A stretch of 64,000 bases of DNA from DASXHZ01 sp036488085 (GTDB taxonomy: Bacteria > Acidobacteriota > Thermoanaerobaculia > Gp7-AA8), in NCBI GenBank assembly GCA_036488085.1, contig DASXHZ010000061.1:1-64000 (forward strand). Direction: 5' to 3'. Of the stretch, positions 53,833 to 61,439 are shown piece by piece. Positions within the stretch are counted from its first letter, which is position 1, and every line of letters starts with the position of its first letter. A program made the translations under genes and the position numbers. A model generated the notes under the pieces. It worked only from the letters and a program-made list of their open reading frames with translations. It was not told the DNA's origin and ran no database searches.

Positions 53833-55659
53833 CTACAGCTCCGGTGACCGCGTGTCGATCCGCGTCCGGATCAGCGCTGCAAATGCTTCGAAACTCAGGT
53901 CGTTCTCCTTCGTGCCGTCGCGTTTGCGGAGGGAGACCGTCTGGTTGGCGACCTCCCGGTCGCCGAGGACCAGCATGTAGGGGATCTTCTTGAGCTGGCC
54001 CTCGCGGACCTTCGCGTTCATTCGTTCGGCGCTGAAGTCGGCCTCACTGCGGATGCCCGTTGCCACGAGGCTGTCGCTCAGTTTGCGCGCGTACTCGTGG
54101 TGCGCGTCGGAGATCGGGATGATGAGCACCTGGCGCGGGGCGAGCCACACCGGGAAGTTGCCGGCGTAGTGCTCGATCAGGAAGCCGATCATCCGCTCGT
54201 GCGTGCTGAGGGGCGCGCGGTGGATGCAGAGCGGCGTCGCGTGTTTCCCTTCGGAATTCACGTAGGTGAGGTTGAAGCGTGCCGGCACCGCGAAGTCGAC
54301 CTGGTTGGTCGCGAGCGTGAACTCTTTCCCGATCGCGCTCCACACCTGCACGTCGATCTTCGGACCGTAAAACGCCGCCTCATCCTTCTCCTCGACGAAT
54401 GGCACCTCGCCGGCGCGCATGGCGCCGCGGACCATCTCTTCCGTCTCCAGCCAGAGGCGTTCGTTGTCGACGTACTTTTTGCCGAGGCCGCGCGCGTGGT
54501 GCGTCGAGAGCCGCATCACGTACTTCTCGATGCCGAAGAGGTTGAAGTAGTCCTGGTACATCCGGACGACCGCCAGGAACTCCGACTCGAACTGTTCCTC
54601 GGTGCAGTAGATGTGCGCGTCGTTCATCTCGAGCGAACGGACGCGCATCAGGCCGAAGAGGTCGCCGCTCCGCTCGTAGCGATAGCACGTGCCGTACTCG
54701 GCGAGCCGCATCGGCAGGTCGCGGTAGCTGCGCGGACGCGCCGCGAAGATCTTGTGATGGAACGGGCAGTTCATCGGCTTGACGTAGTACTTCACGCCTT
54801 CGAGCTCCATCGGCGGATACATGCTCTCCGCGTAGTACGGCAAATGGCCGCTGCGGATGAACAGGCTGTCCTTCGTCAGGTTCGGAGTGCGCACGCGCTG
54901 ATATCCGGCGCCGAGCTCGCGCTCTTTCGCGAGACGCTCGATTTCCTCGATGAGAATCCCGCCGTTCGGGAGCCATAGCGGCAGGCCGGGGCCGATCTCC
55001 TCGTCGAACGCGTAGATGTCGAGCTCTTTCCCGAGCTTCCGGTGATCGCGCTTCTTCGCCTCTTCGAGACGGTGGATGTATTCGTCGAGCTCTTTCTTGC
55101 TCTTCCACACCGTCCCGTAGATGCGCTGCAGCATCGGGTTCTTTTCGTTCCCGCGCCAGTACGCACCGGAGACGTTGAGCAGCTTGATGGCTTCGGGGTT
55201 GATGAGTCCCGTGCGCTCGACGTGCGGCCCGCGGCAGAGGTCCTCGAAGTTGCCCTCGGTGAAGGTGCTGATGACCGGCTTGTCGTCGGACTCTTCGCCG
55301 TATTCGTTGACGCCGCCCTTCGCGATGCCCTCGATCAACTCGAGCTTGTACGGCTGGCCGCTGAAGAGCTGCTGCGCTTCTTCGAGCGACACCTCGCGGT
55401 ACTGGAACGTGTTGTTCTCGCGGATGATCTCTCGCATCCGCCCTTCGAGCCGTTCGAGGTCCTCGGGCGTGAACGTCTTATTGCCGCCGTTCTCGTCCTT
55501 GCCGAGGTCGAAGTCGTAGTAGAAGCCGTCGGTGATCGGCGGACCGATCGCGACCTTCGCGTGCGGAAAGAGATCGATGACGGCGTTCGCGAGCACGTGG
55601 GCGGTGCTGTGTCGCAGCCGGTAAATCTGGTCGTCAGTTGATTGATGTTCGGTTGACAT
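53833..55659 (-). CDS. thrS: Threonyl-tRNA synthetase lacking the N-terminal TGS domain
   Basis: The product has 608 residues, about 34 fewer than the E. coli enzyme. The editing domain starts at once: LRHSTAHVLANAVIDLFPHAKVAIG (His near 17 and 21) with DGFYYDFDL, and the core catalytic domain has the class II motifs (motif 2 around GTCYRYERSGDLFGLMRVR; motif 3 near HRAPLSTHERMIGFLIEHY). The zinc ligands are represented by MNCPFHHKIF and the later RLSTHHARGLG-type segment. The anticodon-binding domain closes the protein (ADFSAERMNAKVREGQLKKIP). The usual N-terminal TGS/ubiquitin-like domain of about 60 residues is missing; I see no in-frame upstream codons that encode it. Confidence 0.95.
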   Translation of the reverse strand: MSTEHQSTDDQIYRLRHSTAHVLANAVIDLFPHAKVAIGPPITDGFYYDFDLGKDENGGNKTFTPEDLERLEGRMREIIRENNTFQYREVSLEEAQQLFSGQPYKLELIEGIAKGGVNEYGEESDDKPVISTFTEGNFEDLCRGPHVERTGLINPEAIKLLNVSGAYWRGNEKNPMLQRIYGTVWKSKKELDEYIHRLEEAKKRDHRKLGKELDIYAFDEEIGPGLPLWLPNGGILIEEIERLAKERELGAGYQRVRTPNLTKDSLFIRSGHLPYYAESMYPPMELEGVKYYVKPMNCPFHHKIFAARPRSYRDLPMRLAEYGTCYRYERSGDLFGLMRVRSLEMNDAHIYCTEEQFESEFLAVVRMYQDYFNLFGIEKYVMRLSTHHARGLGKKYVDNERLWLETEEMVRGAMRAGEVPFVEEKDEAAFYGPKIDVQVWSAIGKEFTLATNQVDFAVPARFNLTYVNSEGKHATPLCIHRAPLSTHERMIGFLIEHYAGNFPVWLAPRQVLIIPISDAHHEYARKLSDSLVATGIRSEADFSAERMNAKVREGQLKKIPYMLVLGDREVANQTVSLRKRDGTKENDLSFEAFAALIRTRIDTRSPEL

Positions 55660-55718
55660 AAAAGTAACGGCGGATGATATCAACGCCGCCCTTCCTGGGG
55701 CGTACAACACAGCAGCCG

Positions 55719-56789
55719 ATGCTCACGGATTCCCCCACGCTGCTTCCCCGCGTCGCGGACGAGCGGAAAGTGCGGTGGCTGCGATATGCGTTCGCGGCGT
55801 TCTGCGTCGGCGTCGCGCTGCTGGCGGACCTGGAGCTGATGCCGCTCGGTCATCGCTTCGCGCCCTTCATTTTCGCGGTGCTCGTGACGGCATTCTTCAC
55901 GGGATTCGGCGCATCGCTCCTCGCGACGGTGCTCGCCGTGGTCGCCGCGAACTACTTCGACTACTTCGTCGACGGCCGGATCCGGCTCGACTCGGATGAT
56001 CTGCTGCAGCTCGCGATCTTCCTGTCGATCGCGGTGAGCATCAGCTTCCTGAGCACGCGACGCCGGCGAGCGGAGCGCAATCTCGCGAATGCGAACGCGG
56101 AGCTCCGCGCGCTCGATCGCGCGAAGGACCAGTTCATCGCGATGCTTTCTCACGAGCTCCGCGCGCCGATGGCGGTGATCCTCGGGTGGGCCGGCGTGCT
56201 GCGGCGCGAAAACGATCCCGAGCTGACGGCGACGGCGGCCTCGGCGATCGAGTCGAGCGCCCGCGCACAGGCGCGGCTCATCGACGACCTCCTCGACATG
56301 TCGCGGCTGACGCTCGGGAAGATGCACCTGGAGATCGCGCCGGTGGACGTCGGCGCGGTTGCGTCGCAGGCGATCGAGACGGTTCGCCCCCTGGCGAAAG
56401 AGAGGAATGTCGAGCTGAAGCTGGCCATCCCCGCGGAACCGTGCTCTGTGTTCGGCGACCCGCTGCGCCTGAATCAGATCTGTTGGAACCTGCTGGCGAA
56501 TGCCGTGAAGTTCACGCCGGTGGGCGGCCACGTCGAACTGAGTGTCTCGCGCGTTGCGAACAAGGCGCGATTGATCGTGAGCGACGACGGCGATGGAATC
56601 GCGAAGGACGTCCAGCCCTACGTCTTCGAGCCACTCCGCCAGGCCCGCCCGGCCGACAAAGGCGGCCTCGGGCTCGGCCTCGCGATCGTCAAGCAGCTCG
56701 TCGCCATGCACCGCGGCTCGGTCGCCGTGGAAAGCGACGGCGTCGGCAAGGGCTCGCGGTTTACGGTCGAATTGCCGGTCGCGTCCTAA
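55719..56789 (+). CDS. Membrane histidine kinase (DUF4118-like sensor)
   Basis: The product has 356 residues. An N-terminal set of about four transmembrane helices (AFAAFCVGVALLADLELM, FIFAVLVTAFFTGFGASLLATVLAVVAANYFDYF, LLQLAIFLSIAVSISFL) resembles the DUF4118 region of KdpD. The H-box is MLSHELRAPMAVILGW with His145, the N-box NLLANAVKFTP, and the G-boxes SDDGDGI and GGLGLGLAIVKQL. No response regulator gene is adjacent, so it is an orphan here. The start is divergent from thrS with a 59-nt gap. Confidence 0.88.
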   Translation: MLTDSPTLLPRVADERKVRWLRYAFAAFCVGVALLADLELMPLGHRFAPFIFAVLVTAFFTGFGASLLATVLAVVAANYFDYFVDGRIRLDSDDLLQLAIFLSIAVSISFLSTRRRRAERNLANANAELRALDRAKDQFIAMLSHELRAPMAVILGWAGVLRRENDPELTATAASAIESSARAQARLIDDLLDMSRLTLGKMHLEIAPVDVGAVASQAIETVRPLAKERNVELKLAIPAEPCSVFGDPLRLNQICWNLLANAVKFTPVGGHVELSVSRVANKARLIVSDDGDGIAKDVQPYVFEPLRQARPADKGGLGLGLAIVKQLVAMHRGSVAVESDGVGKGSRFTVELPVAS

Positions 56790-56791
56790 GG

Positions 56792-56872
56792 GGAGCGGCG
56801 GACGCCCTCGTCCGCCAGCCGCGCGTTAGCGCGGCTATCGCCGCGCGGGCGGACGAGGGCATCCGCCCCTCC
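56792..56872. repeat. Palindromic element after the histidine kinase gene
   Basis: The 25-nt arms 56792-56816 and 56848-56872 match at 23 of 25 positions, and enclose a smaller perfect hairpin (AGCCGCGC, GTTA, GCGCGGCT at 56817-56836). It starts 3 nt after the kinase stop and ends 4 nt before the convergent VOC gene stop, so it may also act as a terminator. Confidence 0.8.
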
Positions 56873-56875
56873 GAA

Positions 56876-57292
56876 TCAGTGGTGGCCCTCTTCGCTCCCG
56901 ACCATCCACGGCGTGCCGAAACGGTCGGTCAGCATGCCGAAGCCGGGCGACCAGAACGTCTTCGCGAACGGTAGTTCGACCGAGCCGCCGGCGGCGAGGG
57001 CGTCGAAGATCCGGCTCGCTTCGGCGACGGTTGAATACGACAGCGACACGCGGAAGCCGTGCATCGCGGGGTACGCACCAGGAGACATCCAGTCAGAGGC
57101 CATGAAGAATCCGCCGCCGTCGAGGTCGAGGCGGGCGTGCATGATCGCATCACCCATCTCGGGAGGTACCTTGGCCTCGGGCATCTCTTTCGCGGTCAGG
57201 AGACGCAGTTTTCCGCCGAGCGTTTTCTCGTAGAAGCGCATCGCCTCGGCGCAGTTGCGGTTGAAGAAGATGTACGCGTTCACTTCGATCAT
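56876..57292 (-). CDS. VOC superfamily protein (PhnB/glyoxalase-like)
   Basis: The product has 138 residues in the PhnB-like branch: MIEVNAYIFFNRNCAEAMRFYEKTLGGKL, DAIMHARLDLDGGGFFMASDW and the ending FAKTFWSPGFGMLTDRFGTPWMVG. The family holds dioxygenases and resistance proteins, but most PhnB-like members have no known activity. It starts with ATG overlapping the stop of the osmoprotectant-binding protein gene (ATGA), and so is the last gene of that operon. Confidence 0.9.
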   Translation of the reverse strand: MIEVNAYIFFNRNCAEAMRFYEKTLGGKLRLLTAKEMPEAKVPPEMGDAIMHARLDLDGGGFFMASDWMSPGAYPAMHGFRVSLSYSTVAEASRIFDALAAGGSVELPFAKTFWSPGFGMLTDRFGTPWMVGSEEGHH

Positions 57293-58137
57293 CGGAGCTC
57301 CTTTGCGACGTCCGCCGGTGAGCGGTGGTCGCGGTCTATCGATAGATTGAGACGGCGCATCGTGGCAACGTCGAGCGTATTGCGCAGCGATTCGAGCGCG
57401 GCCGGCGCGGCGGAACATTTCTTCCCGATGTCGCTCCGCTGCACGATCACGGTGTCGTACGGCGGGAAGAAGTGCCGGTCGTCTTCGAGCTGCAGCAGGT
57501 TGAGCGCGTCGATCAGGCCGTCGGTGGAGTTGCCGGCGATCAGGTCGATAGCACCCGAGGCGAGCGCGCGATACGTGAGGCCGAGGTCCATCGTGCGCGG
57601 CGGCTGCGCGAAGCGGAGGCCGTACTTGGACTGCAAGCCGGTCCAGCCGTCGGGGCGCTCGACGAATTCGTATCCGAAGCCGGGACGGAACGTGCCCTCG
57701 ACCGTGTGCAGGTCCGAGATGCGGCGGAGGCCGAACTTCTGCGCGTCTGAGCGTCGGACGATCATCGCGAAGGTGTTCTCGAAGCCGAGGGGCGGCGACC
57801 ATTTCAGGCCTCTTCTTACGTATTCGTCGCCCACGGTCTTCATGACCGCCGCGCGATCGCCGCTAGCCGCTTTATGCAGGATCGCCGTGAGTGCGGTGCC
57901 GGAGTACTCGGGATAAACGTCGATCGATCCGCCCGTGATGGCGCGGTCGCACACCAGCGTCCCGCCGAGATTGAGCTTGCGGTCGACCGTGCAGCCGGCT
58001 TTCTCGAGCTTCTGTGCGATGACCTCGCCGAGGAGGACTGATTCCGTGAAGTTCTTGGAGCCGACCACGATCGGGTCGTGACCGCGTTTGCAGGCGGCGA
58101 GGAGGAGCAGGGTTAGCGCGAGAATCACGCCCCTCAT
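57289..58137 (-). CDS. Glycine betaine/choline ABC transporter substrate-binding lipoprotein (OpuC/OsmF type)
   Basis: The product has 282 residues from this start. The lipobox LAAC follows MRGVILALTLLL, so it is a lipoprotein. The family core is clear: IVVGSKNFTESVLLGEVIAQKLEKAGCTV, LGGTLVCDRAITGGSIDVYPEYSGTALTAIL and the ligand segment near RFAQPPRTMDLGLTYRAL. It delivers betaine or choline to the permease. A GTG at 58224 overlaps the permease stop (GTGA) like every other junction in this operon, but between it and the lipobox lies an 85-nt palindromic repeat that would add 29 residues. I list the ATG at 58137, which gives a normal signal peptide. Its start codon is itself part of the repeat. 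Confidence 0.85.
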   Translation of the reverse strand: MRGVILALTLLLLAACKRGHDPIVVGSKNFTESVLLGEVIAQKLEKAGCTVDRKLNLGGTLVCDRAITGGSIDVYPEYSGTALTAILHKAASGDRAAVMKTVGDEYVRRGLKWSPPLGFENTFAMIVRRSDAQKFGLRRISDLHTVEGTFRPGFGYEFVERPDGWTGLQSKYGLRFAQPPRTMDLGLTYRALASGAIDLIAGNSTDGLIDALNLLQLEDDRHFFPPYDTVIVQRSDIGKKCSAAPAALESLRNTLDVATMRRLNLSIDRDHRSPADVAKELR

Positions 58138-58216
58138 CCGGCGCTTCGCGCCACCTTCTCCCGCCGGGAGAAGGAGATGTTGGGGCATGGCGGCCGAAGG
58201 CCGGGTGAGGGGCGTG
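58126..58216. repeat. Three-hairpin repeat in the permease-lipoprotein junction
   Basis: Outer arms 58126-58141 and 58201-58216 match at 15 of 16 positions. Inside are a perfect hairpin around GGCGCTTCGCGCC, a 10-bp stem at 58154-58174 and a GGCCGAAGGCC hairpin. The element lies between the permease stop and the lipoprotein lipobox. Confidence 0.82.
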
Positions 58217-58220
58217 GCGC

Positions 58221-58844
58221 TCACGCAGAGGCTCCAAATCGCCGCGCCGTCATCCGTTCCAACGCTCCAAAGAACAGGTCCGCGATGAGCGCGAGCGCAG
58301 CGGCGGGGAGCGCGCCGGCGAGGATGAGCGTGGTGTCGACCATGGCGACGCCGCGGAAGATGAGGGTGCCGAGGCCGCCGCCGCCGACGGCGGCGCCGAT
58401 CGTGGCGACGCCGATCGCGATCACGGCGGCGATTCGTAGGCCGCCGAAGATCGACGGCAGCGCGAGCGGGAGCTCGACGCGCATGAGTCGCTGACCATCC
58501 GTCATCCCGACGACGATCGCGGCATCGCGAATGAGAGGATCGATTCCGTTGAGCCCTGTCACGGTATTCCGCACGATCGGCAGGAGAGAGTAAAGGATCA
58601 GCGCCACGATTGCGGTTCGGATTCCGATCCCGCCGATGAACGGCACCGGAATCAGGAAGCCGAAGAGCGCGAGCGACGGGATGGTCTGGATGATGTCGAC
58701 GATGCGTAGCATCACCTTGCCGAGACGCGCGCGCCGGACGCAGAGGATCCCGAGGGGGATGCCGGCGATCGTCGCGACGATCATCGCCGCCGCGACGATG
58801 ACGACGTGTTCCCCGGTTGCGCGAGCGACGTCTTGCAGCATCAC
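58221..58844 (-). CDS. Glycine betaine/choline ABC transporter permease (OpuCB-like)
   Basis: The product has 207 residues with about five membrane helices. The BPD-transport signature is LALPSIFGGLRIAAVIAIGVATIGA. IVDIIQTIPSLALFGFLIPV matches the OpuC/YehY-type permeases. It starts with GTG overlapping the ATPase gene stop by 4 nt (GTGA), with an ATG one codon later. Confidence 0.9.
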   Translation of the reverse strand: MMLQDVARATGEHVVIVAAAMIVATIAGIPLGILCVRRARLGKVMLRIVDIIQTIPSLALFGFLIPVPFIGGIGIRTAIVALILYSLLPIVRNTVTGLNGIDPLIRDAAIVVGMTDGQRLMRVELPLALPSIFGGLRIAAVIAIGVATIGAAVGGGGLGTLIFRGVAMVDTTLILAGALPAAALALIADLFFGALERMTARRFGASA

Positions 58845-59578
58845 ACCTCCGGCAGCCGCGACGCCTCGATGAACTGGCGGACGAGCGGCAGCGTCGATCG
58901 GACGAATTCTTCGAGGGTCGTGTCGCAGACGATCGCGCCGCCCTCGATCAACACGATCCTAGCGGCGACCCTGAGCGCCTCGGCCAAATCGTGCGTCACG
59001 AACAGCATGGTGACGTCGGTCCGCAATCCGATGAACTCTTCCTGCAGGTCGTGGCGTACTAGCGGATCGAGCGCACTGAACGGCTCGTCGCAGAGAAGCA
59101 GCGCCGGATGCGCGATCATCGCGCGCGCGATCGCCGCGCGTTGCTGCTCGCCGCCCGACAGCGAGCGCGGGAAGCGCGGCCCGAAACGGTCGAGAGGGAT
59201 GCCGAGGCGGTCGAGCATCGAGCGCGCCGTCTCGCGCGTCCGCTCCTCTTGCCAGCCGAGGAGGCGGGGGACGGTGGCGACGTTGTCGTAGACCGTGCGG
59301 TGCGGAAAGAGCGCCGGCGCCTGCAGGATCGTCCCGATGTTGCGGCGGCGGCGCGGCAGGTCGTCGCCGCGCAACTCCGTGTCGTCGATGAGCACCCGTC
59401 CCGATGATGGTGCCGCGAGTCCGTTGAGCAGCCGCAGGATCGTCGTCTTGCCCGCGCCGCTGCGCCCGATCAGCGCCACCGACTCACCGGCATCGATGCG
59501 GAGGTCGAGCCCCCGCACGATCGCCTCGCCTCGCGGCGTCGTGACCGTGACATTTTCGATGCGGACCGATGAAGCCAC
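58841..59578 (-). CDS. Glycine betaine/choline ABC transporter ATPase (OpuCA-like)
   Basis: The product has 245 residues. Walker A is IGRSGAGKTTILRLL, the signature LSGGEQQRAAIARA, Walker B LLLCDEPFSALDP, and the switch His follows in LFVTHDLAEAL. There are no CBS domains at the C-terminus, so ionic-strength sensing of the OpuA/OpuCA type is absent. It is the first gene of a four-gene operon, with the permease, lipoprotein and VOC genes all overlapping. Confidence 0.9.
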   Translation of the reverse strand: MASSVRIENVTVTTPRGEAIVRGLDLRIDAGESVALIGRSGAGKTTILRLLNGLAAPSSGRVLIDDTELRGDDLPRRRRNIGTILQAPALFPHRTVYDNVATVPRLLGWQEERTRETARSMLDRLGIPLDRFGPRFPRSLSGGEQQRAAIARAMIAHPALLLCDEPFSALDPLVRHDLQEEFIGLRTDVTMLFVTHDLAEALRVAARIVLIEGGAIVCDTTLEEFVRSTLPLVRQFIEASRLPEV

Positions 59579-59595
59579 GCCGCGAGTTTAAACGG

Positions 59596-59735
59596 CTTGT
59601 CATCCCGAGCCGGCGAAGCCTCGAAGAGGCGAAGCGCGGTCGAGGGATCCGGTGCTGGAACGGCTAGCGCCTGAAGCATCGGATCCCTCGACCGTCCTCC
59701 GTCGCTCAGCGACTTCGGCAGCTCGGGATGACAGG
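59596..59735. repeat. 140-nt nested palindrome (MITE-like element)
   Basis: Outer arms 59596-59610 and 59721-59735 match at 14 of 15 positions (GTCATCCCGAGC and its complement). A second pair, 59637-59651 and 59680-59694, is exactly complementary over 15 nt (GGTCGAGGGATCCG). No gene is visible in the 192-nt gap, which is mostly this element. Confidence 0.82.
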
Positions 59736-59770
59736 CGGCTCGCGAAGGGAACCGCGGCACCTCGGCGTCG

Positions 59771-60064
59771 TTACCGACGTCTGGCTTTGCGATATTGCCG
59801 GACGTGCCAGATAGCGAGCTGCGCTGCTCCGATGACGTAGGCGATAAAAACGAGATACGCGCCGCTCGGGATCTGTAGCGGCTGCGCGCTTCCGCGAAAC
59901 CGCGGAAAGTATGACGCATACAGCTCACCGACGCCCTGGTGTGTCGTGGCCGCGAATACGACGAACGAAATCGCGGCCACGCCCGTCGCCATGACGATTC
60001 CACGTAGGGAGGCACCGACCACGAGTAACGGCAAGCGCCGCCCGGACAGTCTAATTGGTGTCAT
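59771..60064 (-). CDS. Small membrane protein, unknown function
   Basis: The product has 97 residues and two hydrophobic helices (VVGASLRGIVMATGVAAISFVVFAA and SGAYLVFIAYVIGAAQLAIWH), with a basic C-terminus (RQYRKARRR). I do not recognise it. Its start overlaps the preceding gene by 14 nt on the same strand, supporting a two-gene unit. Confidence 0.5.
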   Translation of the reverse strand: MTPIRLSGRRLPLLVVGASLRGIVMATGVAAISFVVFAATTHQGVGELYASYFPRFRGSAQPLQIPSGAYLVFIAYVIGAAQLAIWHVRQYRKARRR

Positions 60065-60281
60065 CAGTATTCTCTTGGCGTTTCTGAGGAGGCCGCTGTT
60101 CGAAGAGCCATCTTAGAGGTTGAAACAGCAGCCCCATTGCGAGGCCGATAGCTCCTCCCGTGGCGGCACCTCCGGCGATCGAGGCGTCGGCAACGATCAG
60201 CGCTCCAAACGCGCCTGCTCCAATTCCTGCGAGTGTTCCGGCTGCGACCTCTGAGATCCAACCCCTTTGATCGAAGTCCAT
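60051..60281 (-). CDS. Small glycine-zipper membrane protein, unknown function
   Basis: The product has 76 residues from the ATG at 60281 (a GTG at 60308 is an alternative). It is rich in Gly and Ala (AAGTLAGIGAGAFGALIVADASIAGGAATGGAIGLAMG), a glycine-zipper pattern that packs helices in the membrane, and it ends in a polar tail. I do not recognise a family. Confidence 0.5.
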   Translation of the reverse strand: MDFDQRGWISEVAAGTLAGIGAGAFGALIVADASIAGGAATGGAIGLAMGLLFQPLRWLFEQRPPQKRQENTDDTN

Positions 60282-60356
60282 CGTTTGCGACTCGATCACT
60301 AGAGACACGGTCTACGGCAGAGTGTGGGGCACGCGAGTTGAAGAGCGGCCTGGAAG

Positions 60357-61439
60357 GTGGATCGCATCGTAATCGATGACATTTCAGTTGCCGCCTATCG
60401 CATCCCGACCGCCACGCCGGAATCGGACGGGACGTTCGAGTGGGATGCGACGACGCTCGTCACGGTGCATGCGACCGGGGGCGGGAAGCGTGGCTTCGGC
60501 TACACGTACGCGGATCCAGCTACGGCGAAGCTCATCGAGACGCTCGCGGGAAAGGTCAAAGGCAAGAACGCGCTCGACATCGACCGCGTCTGGGGTGATC
60601 TCATATACGCCGTCCGCAACCTCGGGCGGCGCGGAATTGCGGCGATGGCGATCTCGGCGATCGACTCCGCGCTTTGGGACCTGAAGGCGAAGCTGTTCGG
60701 TGTCGCGCTGATCGATCTCCTCGGCAGCGTGCGCGAGGCGGCGCCGGTCTACGGCAGCGGTGGGTTCACCTCGTACTCAATCGCGGAGTTGCAGGAGCAG
60801 CTTGGCGGGTGGGCGGCGGCGGGGATTCCGCGCGTGAAGATGAAGATCGGGCGCGATGCGAGCGCCGATCGGGAGCGGGTGCGGAAGGCGCGGGAGGCGA
60901 TCGGTGAGAAATGCGAGCTATTCGTCGATGCGAACGGTGCGTACAACATGAAGCAGGCCATCAGTCAGGCGGAAGACTTCGCGAAGTCGGGCGTGGCGTG
61001 GTTCGAGGAGCCGGTGTCGTCGGACAACCTCGCCGGCCTCCGTTTCATCCGCGAGCGCGTGCCGATGGACGTCGCCGCCGGCGAGTATGGCTACGAGTTG
61101 CAGTACTTCGACGAAATGATCGCGGCAGGCGCGGTCGACGTCCTCCAGGCCGACGCGACGCGATGCTGCGGTATCACGGGCTTCATCAAGACGTCGGCGA
61201 TCTGCGAGGCGCGTTCGATTCCGCTCTCCGCTCACTGTGCGCCGTCGCTGCACGCACACCTCGGATGCGCGCTGCTGCCGCTGCGGCACCTCGAGTATTT
61301 CTTCGATCACGCGCGCATCGAGTCGATGCTCTTCGACGGGGCGCTCACGCCGCGCGACGGCGCACTGCATCCCGACCGCTCCCGGCCGGGGATTGGGGTC
61401 GAGCTGAAGGAACGGGATGCCGAGCGATTCGCGATCTGA
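60357..61439 (+). CDS. Enolase superfamily enzyme (mandelate racemase/sugar acid dehydratase subgroup)
   Basis: The product has 360 residues. The N-terminal capping domain is followed by a barrel with the catalytic K-x-K (RVKMKIG), metal ligands Asp (FVDANGAY), Glu (WFEEPVS) and Glu (AAGEYGY), then QADATRCCGIT and the His in SAHCAPSLHAHLG. This His-Asp dyad points to the mandelate-racemase subgroup, which includes galactonate and gluconate dehydratases. The substrate is not predictable. It starts with GTG. Its 3' end overlaps the GH15 gene by 23 nt. Confidence 0.85.
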   Translation: MDRIVIDDISVAAYRIPTATPESDGTFEWDATTLVTVHATGGGKRGFGYTYADPATAKLIETLAGKVKGKNALDIDRVWGDLIYAVRNLGRRGIAAMAISAIDSALWDLKAKLFGVALIDLLGSVREAAPVYGSGGFTSYSIAELQEQLGGWAAAGIPRVKMKIGRDASADRERVRKAREAIGEKCELFVDANGAYNMKQAISQAEDFAKSGVAWFEEPVSSDNLAGLRFIRERVPMDVAAGEYGYELQYFDEMIAAGAVDVLQADATRCCGITGFIKTSAICEARSIPLSAHCAPSLHAHLGCALLPLRHLEYFFDHARIESMLFDGALTPRDGALHPDRSRPGIGVELKERDAERFAI

